Shown: positions 31,501 to 43,408 of the stretch, piece after piece
How positions within the stretch are numbered: position 1 is the first letter of the stretch
Layout of the letters: each line of letters begins with the position of its first letter
Made by a program: the position numbers and the translations under genes
Assembly (NCBI GenBank): GCA_963682175.1
Contig: OY821782.1
Coordinates: 30,215,741-30,279,740, forward strand
Direction of reading: 5' to 3'
DNA length: 64,000 nt
Source of the DNA: Triglochin maritima
Lineage: Eukaryota > Streptophyta > Magnoliopsida > Alismatales > Juncaginaceae
Notes under the pieces: model-generated
Databases searched by the model: none
What the model was told of the DNA's origin: nothing
What the model saw: only the letters and a program-made list of their open reading frames with translations

Positions 31501-31652
31501 CTCGACTCGACTCTAAAAAACACACAACAGAAGGTGTACTCAGAGGAGGAGACTACTCGTAGAAAATAGATGAGGAGATGACTCAGATGAGAAGGGAAGA
31601 ATCATTAGATCAAACGTGGGTAATGGGATCAAGTAGAAGCCTAACTAGCATG

Positions 31653-32109
31653 TGTTCGGAAATTGAACTAGCACGTAATTAATTCTGATTATTTTTTGTA
31701 ATTAATTCTTAATCCCGAATTTCATTTTGTTATCGTTTTATTTAAGATTTTTTTTTTCAAAATAAACTTTTTTTATAAAAAATTGCCAAAATAGCTATTA
31801 AAACGATCAATCAAGTTGGTCATCGTCGTCGTTGTTTCCACCATTTCGGTGAGTTTTTCTTACATTTGCTATTTAGTTTTGTTACTGCACAGGGAAACAA
31901 GTGGACAGGAAAACTGCACAGACGCACAGGAGCATCCAGGAGGAGTTGAGGGAACCTAATCCCCAATCCGCTAGTGAAGGATTTGGTGAGCTTTTTGGCT
32001 TTTCTTTTTCAGTGATGGCACCCTCTTACTATTCCTACTTTATATCTACCATTGTCTACTTCGTATATGCTCTATGTTGATGAGAGAAATTGATTTTACA
32101 TGCATATTT
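31653..32109. other. Unresolved sequence between G2 and G3
   Basis: No gene. AACGATCAATCAAGTTGG at about 31803-31820 resembles a family-B LTR end followed by a leader start, so this may include the 5' LTR edge of G3, but no matching LTR body or tRNA-Asp primer site is present. Confidence 0.35.
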
Positions 32110-34500
32110 CCCTCTTTAAGACAACTTGGACATTAAAACTCAAAGCAAAAGAGTAGATTGATTGTCATCTAGGTCATGCATCATTTGTAGACCTTGCGTG
32201 CATTCGTCTTTATTTTTTTGTTTGTCGATTGCTAGTGTGAGGTACGACACCTTCTTTACTCATTCTTGCATTAGTTTGCATGCATTAGTTAGTAAGTTTG
32301 CATTGAAACAAGAGTGGAATGAGTGTTTGATTGGAGGGCTTGATTGCTAGTTTAGGGATCAACCTACTCTAAGGGGTTGTCTCATACAAGATAAGGTGGG
32401 GGATTTCATCACCTCTTCCTTTGCCCCAAAAATCATACTTAATCAAAAGTCGTAATCTAAAATCAAGTAAACATTGACCCCTAGGTTTTGGGCGCACTTA
32501 GGAGACAATCTCATTCTTGATGTCGTGGCCTAAACATCGTCGTTTACTTTATTGCATTGAGACTTTTGGGACCTCCAGGTCTTGACTTTCTCATTCGGCG
32601 TTGTGACATTTGTCCGAGGGAGGTGGGGCTTTTAGGAGTGTGGGGAGTCGTGGTTAAGTGTCGTTTAGTCTAAGGACTCGTAGCCAACCTAAGCTTGTTT
32701 GAGTTGTGTTTGCTAGATTAGTCTTCTACCCTTACCCACGCTAGTTCTGAAGGCTTCTTCTCTTTTCACCCGAGTCATCTCCTCTACTTCTATCATTTAG
32801 TCTCCTCCCCTTTACACCTTCTTTTGGTATTTTGGGTCGAATCGAGCACTTTTAAGTGAATTTGACTTCGTGGTGGTGTGAGTAGTTGATTTTAGAGTGT
32901 TATTGTTGAGATGGATGATTACATGGGCAATCATTCATTTAATTATTGGGACCAAGACCACTCTCCCTGGTATACCCAACCCACGTATCCTGGGGTGCCT
33001 CAGACTAACACCCAGTATGGTTGGGACAATCTTAATTGTATGTTGAGCGATCTTCAGATTGGGGTAATATGAAAGATGCACTGACTGCTAGACCATCATC
33101 TAGTTATGTCGGATCTTATGTTGGTCAACAAACTGAGTCAAGACAAGAAACTTTGGCCTCTTTTGTGCGTACGGTAGATGGTATGACTGGATTGGTGGTT
33201 CCATAAGTCATGTCAGATGACCAGAGTAGTTTAAATGGTCAGGTGTTTGAAGAGTGTTCGTATGTTCCTTTCAAACCTGAATATGATGATGTTTTTCCCC
33301 AAAGTACTCATTATTACCCATATGCATTCACATCTTACCCAAGGAGGAATTATTCATGGGAAAACCGAGCATCGTACTTCAGGTGCAACCCATGTATCCT
33401 CTTCCTGGATACCCAAAATTCTACCAACACCCAACTTCCAATCATTGGACTCATTCTCAGCCCATCAACACCCAACCCCAAATTATTCCAAATTATGAGT
33501 TGAACCTCACAGTTGACCCCAGACTTGATTCCTTAGAACAAACTCTCCAAATGTTCATGGAAACCACTCAAACTTTGATGAAGTCCAATTGAATTCCTTG
33601 CAAACTCTGGAAATGCAAGTGAGTAAGATGACACGACAATTAAGTGAACGTGAGAAGGGTGACCTTTCTTGTCCACATGACGATTCATCTTTTGATATCG
33701 AACCCCCACCACATCCACAAATTCAAAGCATAATCTTTCAAAGTCAAACTCCTAGTCAATCAGAGGGAGTTGGGGTTTCAATTCACGATCACTTGGTGGA
33801 GGATTCAATCCAAATTAATAATAACATGGACCAACTTGATTTTAAGTCAGCACATGATTGTGCCTTATCTTTTTGTCTCATGACCCTTGAGCCATATGAT
33901 CACAATGTCGTACCCCTCAAGGATCCACCTTTGGTGGAGCAACAACTCCCTAATTCTCCTATCTTCATAAAAACTGATGAGGGTATTGGGATGTCTTTAG
34001 AGGATATCTTGGGTGAAAGACTCACATTATGTTCGCCTGATGTGTTGGGCAACCATAATGAGGTTCTTGACCACGTTCTAACACACCATCCTGTTGATTG
34101 GAAAGTTTGGATTGATGATCATGATTTTAATTATGCAATAGGGGAAACTCTTCTTCCGTTGATCAATTGTTGCCAAACTCTTGAACGGTCGAGCTATTTC
34201 AGTTTGATCATTTGAATCAGACGCCTTTGCGTCCAATTCATGAGCATCCTCTGATACCTGGTAGGCTTTGTGAGGGGCCACATGAGTATTTTTCCCCACG
34301 TCGTGCCATTTTCCCATACCAGGTACATTGATCCACTATGCGGTTCCTTTTCGTTGTCTTTTGACAAGTGATGATGAGGGTTTCTTTTTGTACATAGTTG
34401 TATTAAAAAAAGAAAAAAGTGGTTCTGGGTTCCACTCCTTGAGGATGTGGGCTTCATTTGTTAACGTATTTGTATTCTCTTCTTTTGTATCTCACAGGTT
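32110..34500 (+). mobile_element. G3: highly reduced Athila-like relative
   Basis: Similarity to the G1 and G5 leader begins at about 32110 (CAACTTGGACATTAAAACTC) and runs to the frame at 32912. It ends with the conserved CTCACAGGTTTTG block at 34491. The orientation is plus, opposite to G1 and G2. LTRs were not found; a GC-rich stretch (34520-34590) follows. It keeps the leader and the C-terminal part of the gag-protease frame but has neither a gag core nor a protease. Confidence 0.65.
32912..34215 (+). pseudogene. G3 frame: coiled-coil and C-terminal region only
   Basis: The frame begins MDDYMGNHSFNYWDQD, with a Y/P/Q-rich N-terminus unlike a gag domain. It shifts near 33060, 33390 and 33590. 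It then has LDSLEQTLQMFMETTQTLMK and LQTLEMQVSKMTRQLSEREK, which match the helix region after the zinc knuckle of G1 (LETLTRGLENSMKNFM, LELQMGQLAQSVHERER). The last part, LMTLEPYDHN..KDPPLVE and LEDILGER...PVDWKVWIDD, lines up with the G1 C-terminal region (MAIEPFELHF..KDPPMTE, LDDLGRS...PIGWRVFFDE). No zinc knuckle and no protease remain. The function is unknown. Confidence 0.65.
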
Positions 34501-34619
34501 TTGGGGAATTCAGGTTTATGACAATGGAGGGGACGGGAGTGGAACGGCAGTGGAGGGGTGTAGCGGGGGAGTGGTGTTAGGGTTGGGACTTTGCAATTGT
34601 ATTTATATCTCAAGGGATT

Positions 34620-34924
34620 TCGTTTTTTTAAAATAAATTCAGGTTATCGTGTTTAAAGAAAACTTATCGTGTATATTCGTGTAATCGTGTCTATCATGTA
34701 CAATCGTGTAATCGTGTCCAACCATGTCTATCATGTATCGTGTACACCCATTATACACGATATCTTATTGTGTATGTTGTCGTGTATTTCGTGTATGGAT
34801 CATTATACACGAGTCCAACCCGATAATGGTTCGTGTATCGTGTCGTGTAGGTTTATCGTGTATTCGTGTACGAGTTCTTGTACCCATACACTAAATTATT
34901 GTGTTTTGCCTGATTTTGACAGGT
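34620..34924. mobile_element. hAT-like fragment with CGTGTA repeats
   Basis: A stretch of TATCGTGTA- and TCGTGTAATCGTGTC-type repeats ends TGATTTTGACAGGTCTA. The complement, TAGACCTGTCAAAATCA, followed by AACACAATAA and ACACGACACG, is the look of a plant hAT-type terminal region. The other terminus and an 8-bp duplication were not found. Confidence 0.4.
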
Positions 34925-35792
34925 CTACTCAAAAAGATTGCATGAGCCTTCTGCAGCGCCTCAACAAAACCACCAAACAAACATCGACTCGGAACATGAA
35001 ACCAAACCATTAATTGGATATGGTAAGGTCTCAAAAGCCTTGATTGCATCAGCTTTCTGCACCGCCTCTGGTAAAACAATCAACCACTCCCACTCTCAAT
35101 CTTATCATCCACATTTCTAGTTTTTTATGTAACATTCGCGTCTGTCATTTTGATAACATTCACGCGTCTTACGAAATAAATATTATCATTCACATTTCTT
35201 CTCCATGTGTGAATCTGCAATAGATAAGCTGCACCACATAAAAAATGATATGCATTTACTACAACTTCTTTTTCTCAATAAATGTCTACTTATTGGAATA
35301 ATGAATGCATGGTATCATACTATGATCATGATGTGGTCACAATCCAGCTATTTCTGTAACTCTTCGTTTGTCTGCTACTCATTAAAGCAGGTTTTAAAAT
35401 CCCTGCACTTTCTAATTAAAACTTTTTAAAAAGTAATTTGATGGATAGGTCCATTATTTACAATATTATTTTGTAAATTTCTAAAACCATCGAATTCATA
35501 AAATCGACCCTCAACTCAATAGATTATATATTATTTTCAAGTGAGTTGATATTTACAAACACGTAGATGAAACTTGGCATCCTTTATTCTTACAAGTGGG
35601 TCTATTTAGTGTAAATTTAATCAAACTTGGTGATCTATTAGGACCAATAAGAATTTTATTGAAGCTATGACAACATTTTAAGAATTTGAGTACTATCAAA
35701 TACAAAATCAGAAAATTACAAGCCATCTATAAAAAGAAGGCAGATCAAATGAAATTTATGCCAAAACTTTACCTATCTTGAGGATTTTCTTT
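34925..35792. other. Intergenic, no supported gene
   Basis: AT-rich sequence up to the left end of MULE-2. A 60-codon plus-strand frame at 34938-35120 (MHEPSAAPQQNHQTN...) has coding-like composition but no recognised motif. The last bases, ATTTTCTTT (35784-35792), are the probable MULE-2 target duplication. Confidence 0.45.
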
Positions 35793-35984
35793 GGGAACTA
35801 CTATTCGTCGTCGGAAAATTACTTAAATTGCCCCAACAATTATCATTTTGCTCTTCACAAATCATTTAATACCAATTTCGTCGCGTGTCTTAAAACAATG
35901 TTTTTGCCTAAGTTTTCCCCACATTCCCAGTACCAACACCACGAAAATGTCTGACGAAACGCCTGGATCATGTGAGGTAGGTGG

Positions 35985-36190
35985 GGCGGAATTCTTTTTC
36001 CTCTCGGACGTCTGTCTAAGCCGCCTCGTCCAAGTATGGGGCGTCTGGCAGGGACGCCTCCTCCTTGGTGGAGACGGCTTAGCCAAACACCCCTACCTTG
36101 GAGGTGGTGGCTACAACACACTCTCCGTCCTTGGACGAGGTGCCTGGCTTAGCCGCCTCCTCCATTGACGGGGCGTCCCAGCTAGACGCC
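35985..36190. repeat. CpG-rich subterminal repeats of MULE-2, left
   Basis: Units such as GGCGTCTGGCAGGGACGCC, CTTAGCCGCCTC and GGGGCGTCCCAGCTAGACGCC resemble those of MULE-1 at 5600-5735 and 6305-6465. Confidence 0.65.
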
Positions 36191-36249
36191 CCTGATTTTT
36201 TTTAAATTTTGTAGTTTATTTATTTTGTGTTATTTTTAATTATTTCAGG

Positions 36250-38198
36250 TTCCGTTTCAAGCTTTTGGTGGTGATGGAGTAGAGTACTGTGAGCTTTTTG
36301 ATAGTAAACAACTATTTACAACAATCAAGGAAGCGTGTAAATGGGCAAAACAAGTTGTCATCGGAGCTGATTTTTTTTGGTAATATCATCCTACAAATCA
36401 AAAGGAGATAATCGAACGGATTGTTATCTGAGATGCGATCAAAGAAATGAAATGAGTTCTCGTGATACGAATATTGCACTACAGAAGAACACGAAAAGAA
36501 AAGGTTGCGGTTATCGTTTTTTGGTAAAGGTAGTCGAGCGATGGGATCGTGATGGATGGGTCGTTGTTTCTAATAGTACTCATGGACAGCACAACCACAG
36601 ACTTGCAGTTTATCCAGAGAGTCACCGACAGATCAACTGTCTTAGTTCTGGGGCAAAACAAATTATTCGTGATATGACTGAGGCACAAGCGATACCACGT
36701 AACATCTTGTTCGCAAGGAGAAATTCCCGAAAGATAATCCAAATCAAAGACACATTTATAACTTCAGAGAGTACATGAGGAAGACGAAATCTAAAGACAG
36801 GAATCCCGCTCGTTTCTCAGTCAGGCAGTGCAGTATAAGTACTTACATTGGATTATGGCGGATGAAGAAACTAATGTTCTCACTCAGGTATTTTTGGCAC
36901 ATCCTACGTCAGTTCAGTTGTTGCGCACATACCCTTTCATAATCTGTATGGATTCGACGTATAAGACAAACAAGTATAAGATGCCTTTGTTTGAGAGATG
37001 GTTGGAGTTACTCCAACAAACATGAATTTCCTCGTCGGCTATGCGATTTTGAATGATGAGATTGAGTCTAGTTACCGGCGGGTGTTGGAGAGGTTGCGAG
37101 ATCTGTTATTGGATATTGTTAGCCTGACTGCAATAATAACGGACCAGGAGTTGGGTTTGATGCGACCAGTGGCATAGGTTTTTCCTCAGTCTTCTCATTT
37201 ACTTTGCACCTGGCATATCAACAAAGACGTGTACAACTACGCATACCACGTATTCGGAAAGAGCAAGCAGCTTGCAGAGAGTTTTAGGCGTGGAAAGTGG
37301 AGAAGGGTCATGCTTTCTGATTCACAGACGGATTATGATAGAGCAGTCCGCAATCTGAAAGATTATTTCCATTCCTGTCCAGTGCTCACGGAGTATCTGG
37401 AAGACACGTGGTTAGTGCATAAAGAAAAGTTTGTGTTGAATTGGATGAATAAAGTCCTTCATTTCGGCAACACTACGAACTGTAGGGTGGAAAATGCTCA
37501 TTCGGCTCTGAAAGAGTGGATTACTACATCGGCTACAGCTCTGGACACCCTTTTCGACCATGTGAACTCGGATATTGAAATGCAGTTGACGAATATTCGG
37601 AAGTTTCTTGAAGATTCGAGACGTCGAAATTTGACAAACTATATAGGTCCTTTGTGTCATTATATAAATGGTCGAGTTTCGCATCACTGCTTGTAATTAT
37701 TGACTCAGGAGTTGAAGAGAATGCAGGACTTAAGCAATCAAGTTGAATATCGACGTGGGTGTGCTTTTCTGACATCACATGGGATTCCTTGTGCATGTAC
37801 CATGCACGATTGTATTGAGTCAGGTGATGGAATTTATTTAGAGCAGATTCATCCATTCTGGAAACACATGTAATTGGAGAAGGAGTTCAGATGTCAGAGT
37901 TTGTGTATTAGTCAACACAAGACGTCGAGCATTTTCGGAAGCTTGTTGATGGGATTTCGGGCAGCAACCCTATAGTAATTCGTAGTGCCTCTCGTATTTT
38001 ATACACACAGTTACACCCAGAGTAGTCAAACTATCAAGAACCCGCACAAAATACTAAGGTACGAGGTCGACCAAGGGGAAAGTTGACACGTCGAGAGCCC
38101 AGTGTCGACGTAGTGGTCGGTCTTCCAGTTGTGGGAGCAGGGGTCATGATCGGTCTTCCAATTCGTCTCGATCGTCCGTTACCACGAGCGCAGGATAT
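36250..38198 (+). pseudogene. MULE transposase (MURA/FAR1 type), broken
   Basis: The gene would cut and join the element's ends. An N-terminal FAR1-like region starts after an intron-like acceptor at 36249 (FTTIKEACKWAKQVV). After a shift near 36378, KRKGCGYRFLVKVVERW and HGQHNHRL follow. The DDE core has a first Asp in ICMDSTYKTN (36951), a second in ITDQELGLM (37142) and Glu in RVENAHSALKEW (37490). A SWIM-like zinc motif (HGIPCACTMHD near 37780) and a basic linker (TRGRPRGKLTR-like) come next. Breaks include stops near 36777 and 37176 and shifts near 36825, 37000 and 37870, so it is inactive. A GT-AG intron (about 38199-38288) would join it to the OTU domain. Confidence 0.85.
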
Positions 38199-38288
38199 GG
38201 TATGATGATATGTTTGTTATTACTATTATTACTTAGTTGTTTGTTGTTATTAATATATATACTGAATTGCTATTTTTCCATCTTATAG

Positions 38289-38905
38289 TGTCCGGACGGA
38301 TTGATGTGGATAACTTCCCATATGTTGATAGACTGCTAGGAATCATTTTACCATTTCTAGAAAGGTGGAATGACGTACGTGCTGATGGCAATTGTGGATT
38401 TCGATGTGTTGCTGATGTCTTCCATGGTTGTCAAGACAATTGGTTGTACGCTCGTCATGCGATTTCTAATGAGATAGGTGCGCATCCTATTTATGAGAAC
38501 GTCTATTACGACAGTGTGGTACATGCTCATCAAAGAATTGATTGGGGCGGTGGACCTTGTGACGAGGATCATTATATGGAGGTTTGGTCCGACTTATTCC
38601 CGATTGCAAATTTTTACAAGTGTGCAGTTATGTATTTCTCAGTGGGAACGGATGGTTCGTTGTACCCGTGTCTTACTGTGCTACCTTGGGAGAGTCTGTC
38701 TGCCATGACGATGTCAGTCAGAGAGTTGGTCATTGCTTATTTAGGGAGTTACCGACATTTTATTCGCTTTGAATTAACCGACGGATTCACAATACCTCCT
38801 ATAGCGACCCTGTGGTATCAAATACGAGATGAGAGTGTTGCTGGATGGGAGGCCCCTTACAAAAGTAGAAGAGCGAACTGGGACCGGTTACATAGTACAT
38901 TTTGA
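38289..38905 (+). CDS. OTU cysteine-protease domain, C-terminal to the MULE transposase
   Basis: The uninterrupted exon encodes DVRADGNCGFRCVADVFHG, the OTU catalytic Asp-Gly-Asn-Cys box (Cys codon at 38393). HYMEVWSDLFPIANFYKCAV follows, and a candidate catalytic His lies in SYRHFIRFEL near 38760. It ends at 38905. OTU proteins are deubiquitinating-type cysteine proteases; what this one acts on is unknown. The open frame extends back to 38237, but the better start is the acceptor TTATAG before 38289, which would fuse it in frame to the transposase. The domain is intact although the transposase upstream is broken, so at most a solo OTU product could now be made. Confidence 0.78.
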
Positions 38906-39189
38906 TTGTAATTTGTAATGCATCTGTAATGTATAATATATCGTGTATTTATACTTATATCGTGTTGTTTTTAACAGATTTTAAATTTAAATTACATTAC
39001 ACATACCAAACAGGTCTACGATATGCTCGTGAGAAATAAATAAGAAAAGTACAACAGATAAACAAATAAGGAGAAAATATGTTCGTCGGAAATAAATAAT
39101 AAGAGTACAACAGATAAGGAAATAACAACAAAAGTAGTAACAGTTCAACATATAATAAAAAATAAGTGGCCAGCCAACTACAACTCAGC

Positions 39190-40190
39190 ATCTGAATCCT
39201 GGTCCGAGATGCCCAACTGACTGTTCCACTCCTCAATGAGGCCATCCCAATCTGTACAAGCAGCTCTCGTCTCCTCGTTCGGCATCCGTCCCTGTGCTGT
39301 AAGAACGGCTGCGTATACCGTATTGCCCTACTCCTCCACTGTAAGTAACATAAGTTTTAGCGTACATTAACAATATAAAACAAAATATACATTACAAATA
39401 AAAATTAAATTAGATAAATTTACCGCATCGTCACATGTCCTATCCAGTGGTCTCTCCGGTCTCGGTATGGTCCTGCGAACGATAAGATGTGAGCACCTAC
39501 CGAACCACTACAAATAATCTGCATCACAAGTGGAGAGTTCGCGACTACGCCTCAAATCATCCAGGTGAAGTAGTCCTACTCTCAGAAATGTCCTTCAAAT
39601 TGATTCCGCGCTCGAAGCACGGTGCCTGACATCGTACGTCATCGCAATCGCAGACTCTACTGCATGTTCTAGTGTCGGGATGTCAACCAGAATCACCTGA
39701 ACGTACCCTACCTCACGCAAGACGCGATCAGGTAAATAAGGCTCTGTGATATCCCGATAACGAATAACGCCCATAAATGTTGTCCTCGGCACAACTACAA
39801 CATGTGGAAAGTGTTGGCGTCAGGCTGCCACCGCTCCACGAAGGCCGAAATCAACGGCATGTCAAGACAGGAGAACATGTTGTACGACAAGTCACCCAAT
39901 CCACTATCACTAATGGTCGGTGTCATATCATCAGTCATCATTGAACACCAAGCCTGCAATGTCGTACAGGCTCTGTATCGATTATGGCACTTCATAACTT
40001 TCCGATCCTCGGCCTCCCAAATGCATCTAGCGTTGTGGCCTCCAAAACTCGGAATAACGCTACCATCTAGAGGACCACCAGACATCATACCCGTTACGAT
40101 CCAAGAATCATCCTCAACCATCTTCTTCTTCTGAGCTCGGGTGTCTGCAGTGCACGAACTCGAATCACCAGTCACAAACCGGCCACCTCG
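39190..40190 (-). pseudogene. Plant mobile domain (PMD) gene in MULE-2
   Basis: From 40175 on the minus strand: SGGPLDGSVIPSFGGHNARC, IWEAEDRKVMKCHNRYRAC, SGLGDLSYNMFSCLDMPLIS and AFVERWQPDANTFHM. This is the order and wording of plant mobile domain proteins (MAIN/MAIL-like), a domain known from host genes and from Mutator-like and Gypsy elements. The next part (PRTTFMGVIRYRDI..PYLPDRVLREVGYVQ) is in another frame after a shift near 39790. A GT-AG intron (about 39342-39423 on the complement) leads to a last acidic exon (SQLGISDQDSDAE) ending near 39180. Stops make it a probable pseudogene. It is divergent from the transposase and reads toward it. Confidence 0.7.
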
Positions 40191-40394
40191 ACCTTACCTA
40201 ATGATCCACTCAGCCGAAGGACTACAATGTCGCCCCCGTCCTCGACCATATTGTTGTCTCGCCTCCTCCTGCGGCTCCAAGTCATACCGACCCCCATCGT
40301 CACTCTCGTCGTGACTCCCCACCTCATATGAATCGTCCTCGTCGTCGAAATAATCCTCAGGTGTCTGACAACTACGTAAAATATCTCTCTCTAC

Positions 40395-40739
40395 TAACTA
40401 AAGCAGAAATACCCCGTCTACGTGGATGACGGGGACTGACTCATCTACTAAGCTATGAACAACGCGTAAGGGAATTGATTTCCCTTTTCCTCCACAGTAA
40501 CTCGATGACTATTAATTCAATTTTAGAAATAAAATTTCGTTAATGGATTTACAAATTGATCATGAAACTAATTATAATAATTAATCAATTTAACTAATTA
40601 CTAAACTAATTTAACTAATTATTAAACCAATTTTAACTAATTACTAAACTAATATAACTAATTATTAACTTAATAATCAATTTATTTAGCATTTATCACA
40701 AATTATAATTAATTTAAATTTAAAACAAATCTTAAAAAT
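40395..40739. repeat. AT-rich degenerate tandem repeat in MULE-2
   Basis: Repeated TTTAACTAATTACTAAACTAA-type units, without a coding frame, lie between the PMD gene and the right CpG-rich repeats. Confidence 0.5.
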
Positions 40740-40875
40740 TGGGGGGGGGGGGGGGGGGGGAATGACGGGGCAGCCTCCCCGAAGGGAGTGGCGGCTCCGG
40801 CGGGCACCCCTAGGTGTTCGGGGGAGACCCGTTGGCCCGCACGTTGGGACAGGCGTCTCCCTCGAACGCCCGACC
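40740..40875. repeat. CpG-rich subterminal repeats of MULE-2, right, with G20 run
   Basis: A run of about 20 G (40741-40760) is followed by CAGCCTCCCCGAAGGGAG, GGCGGCTCCGGCGGGC and CAGGCGTCTCCCTCG-like units related to the left cluster. The G-run length should be treated as uncertain. Confidence 0.6.
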
Positions 40876-41008
40876 CAAAACTTTTTTTTAAAATTTACAA
40901 AAACTAAACAAGGCATTTTACCATGTTCGAATAGACCGGGGCACCTGCTGACTCTTTTCTGGGCCTTCGAGACATGATTTTGGGTGAATATGAGTGTAAT
41001 ATGAAGAG

Positions 41009-41028
41009 AGAGTGGTGTTAGGAGAGTG
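41009..41028. repeat. LINE target-site duplication, left copy
   Basis: AGAGTGGTGTTAGGAGAGTG, repeated exactly at 43611-43630 after the LINE poly-A. Confidence 0.88.
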
Positions 41029-41064
41029 GAGGGTTGGTTTCTTTACCATCCCATGGGGGTGGAG

Positions 41065-41850
41065 TGGTCTCACCAAAGAGGTGGTCGGACATGTTCAAAG
41101 CTGGAGCTAAGGCAGAAACTACACTATCTTTTGTTGAGCCGTAGGTGATAGGAGGAGACAAGGTTGTTGTTTGCTCTAGAGAGGACGTGTGTGATGCTCT
41201 TAAGAGGTGGGATAAAGACTTACTTGGCTATTTTATTGATTCCAAGTCTCACCTTCCCACGTTAGAGAAACACCTACATAAACTATGGGGTTTAGTGGGT
41301 GTTTTAGAAGTGCTTCGTAGGAGGCAAGACTTCTTGCTATTTCGGTTAGTCTTGGGGAAGACCAGAAAAGGGTGTTGGAATGAGGGCCTTGGTTCATCCG
41401 AGTAACCCTTTGGTTGTGCAAGCTTGGTTCCCCGAGGTAGTGATGAAACGCGCCAAGATAGTTACTATGCCCATTTGGATTCGCTTGTCGGAGTTGGACC
41501 CCAAGTTTTTGTCGGCAAAGATGTTAAGCAACATCGTGAGCATACTTGGAAAGCCTCTCTACATGGATGCAAATACCTCCACGGGGAGGAGGCTTGCTTT
41601 TGCTAGAGTTTGCGTGGAGGCAAGCCTTGATTTGTCCTACCCATGTTGGGTGGATGTTCGGATTGAGGGGGGAGAAGTGGAGAGAGTGTTTGTGGAATAT
41701 AAGTGGAGGTTGACCTATTGTAGTGAATGCAAGGAGTTGGGGCATCAATTGGTGAAGTGTCTGTGGAGAGGACCACCACCTACCACTGGGAATGTGAAGA
41801 AGGCTTCAGAATGGGTGGTGGTGCGGCGTCGTGATGGGGTGGGGAAATGA
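41065..41850 (+). pseudogene. LINE ORF1 (DUF4283 with CCHC zinc knuckle), shifted
   Basis: ORF1 is the nucleic-acid-binding protein of plant L1 elements. KRWSDMFKAGAK opens the DUF4283-like part (VVVCSREDVCDALKRWDKDL), which is interrupted by a stop at 41142. A frameshift lies near 41370-41390, after which MPIWIRLSELDPKFLS and KPLYMDANTSTGRRLAFARV continue. The zinc knuckle YCSECKELGHQLVKC (CX2CX4HX4C) is at about 41719. The frame ends at 41850, 46 bases before the inserted LTR. The N-terminus seems short for the family, so the LINE may be slightly 5'-truncated. Confidence 0.8.
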
Positions 41851-41895
41851 GGAGAGGGTGGGTGTGGGGTGTTGGAGACTAGTGGAGAGGGTAGG

Positions 41896-43166
41896 TGATT
41901 GACATCATTTCATGCTTACATTTGTATCTTATATCCATTATCTTTCACCTAAACAATGCTACGTAACGAGCTTTATGTTTGAATTTCAGAAATAAATAGG
42001 TTTGAAGAGAAGAGGCGTGAAAGGACCTACAAGCAGGAAAAAAGACTGAGTTGAGAGACTCGATGACTAAGATGCAAGATCGATTGACCTGAATGCAAGA
42101 TAGAAGGACCAATGAGCAAACAAGAATACTCCACACCATCATGGGGAGTATTTTGGCAATTCTATTCGGGTCGGAGCTCCAACAAGCAAAGTAGATGCAT
42201 CAAAGACCAACAAATACATCCAGAAAAGCCCAGAAGAAAATCCAGAGCGATCCGAACACTCTAGACCGCTAATTGGCGGTCACTTTTGGTCCGGATCCAC
42301 TAAGATTTATGTGGAAAGTGTATTATTGTGTATTTAGTCTATTTCTAGTATTTTTTTAGTCCCATACCAGGGGATTGTCCCGGATTATCTTTTTCGATGA
42401 CTATAAATAGAACTCTCCCTCCTCTCTTGTACCCAAGCTCTTTCTTGGTGGCCATCCTCTCTACTAGGAGCTAAAGCCTTGAAGCAAAAACCCTGGTGGA
42501 GAGAGGCTACTCGTAATTGATTGAGTAATAATAGATGTTTTCCTTTAGTTATGTTGTTTCTTTCTTAGTTTAATTTCCTTTCATATGCTTGAAAGCTTCT
42601 TTAGTTTTATGTCCTTTTAGTTTCTTTAATATTTCTTGCTTGCTTAGTTTAGTTTCATTTTAGTAGAATGTTTCATTTTAATGTAAGTTGTAGTGCAATG
42701 ATAAGTGAGTAGTTCCATCCCTATTTGGGGGGTGGAGAAATGTGTGATATGATCATGTGGTGTATTAGGTGTGTGTTATCTTAATCCCTTGAGCCTTATA
42801 TGATTTCCATAACCATCTAATGGGATTTCACTCTTGTCTTTGATATGCTAATGCTCTTGAATGAAGCTTAGCTTATGCTTAGATTAGTGGACCTATTTTA
42901 TGGGGAATGATAAGGTGAGGATATGGATGGAATTGATGAAGGAAACATGATTTGTAGTTGCATGTACTCTTGTTGTCTTTACCATGGTTAATGCCTTGTA
43001 TGTTTTAATGTGCAGGCATAGTAGGGTCTAGTCTTTATACATGAGTTCATTTAGCTTCATTCCAATTATTGTCTTGTATGTTTTAATGATAATGTGTTAT
43101 CTTAATTCATGTGGAGGCAAAGTTGGATGTAGTTTTATGATTTTTATGCACTACATATTTTAATGA
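41896..43166 (+). repeat. Truncated family-B Gypsy LTR inside the LINE
   Basis: It starts TGATTGACATCATTTCATGC and has one palindrome (GACCGCTAATTGGCGGTC at 42264), TATAAATA at 42402-42409 and the CCATCCC...GGGGTGG hairpin at about 42714. It breaks off after ATGCACTACAT, about 250 bases before the expected LTR end, where LINE ORF2 resumes. The missing LTR end and missing ORF2 sequence point to one deletion. Confidence 0.85.
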
Positions 43167-43408
43167 TTTGTAGGATTCAAAGTACCAATGGAGGCCAAAT
43201 CAGTAGGGTGACGTCCAAGTGGGTTTTTAATGCCACGATCTATGAGTGTTGGCAAGAAAGAAACCAACGAATTTTTGAGGGTGAGACGAGAAGACCGGAG
43301 GAGGTATTTGGGCTAGTTAAAGACTTGATCCGGGGGATGGGTGAGCGGTTTGGAGAGCTTGCAAAGGACGTTGGGAAACTACGCGAATTCGAGAAAGATT
43401 GGAGCTGA
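43167..43408 (+). pseudogene. LINE ORF2 C-terminal tail, copy 1
   Basis: Encodes SKWVFNATIYECWQERNQRI and then RRPEEVFGLVKDLI, the tail that follows the zinc-binding domain of plant L1 reverse transcriptases. It stops at 43408. It is repeated, with a longer upstream part, at 62329-62570. Confidence 0.75.

Larger units (their letters stand above)
26684..31652 (-). mobile_element. G2: decayed family-B Athila-like element, interior
   Basis: The interior, on the minus strand, follows the G1 plan: polypurine tract complement AATACCCCCACACCTAAG at 26684, 3' non-coding region, gag-protease frame ending at 28432, and gag N-terminus and leader to about 31650, where similarity stops. The primer site and 5' LTR expected beyond that are missing. 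It has been altered by a Copia LTR fragment (27254-27690), a GC-rich hAT-like insertion with loss of the gag core (30652-31050), and an LTR-sharing tandem arrangement at its left end. Confidence 0.82.

Noticed and set aside
34938..35120. Small host peptide gene (60 codons)
   Set aside because: No motif, promoter or conservation can be seen; it overlaps the edge of a hAT-like fragment.
41896..43166. A second solo LTR like 45851-47268
   Set aside because: The right end is missing and no 5-bp duplication is present; it is a truncated LTR at a deletion joint.
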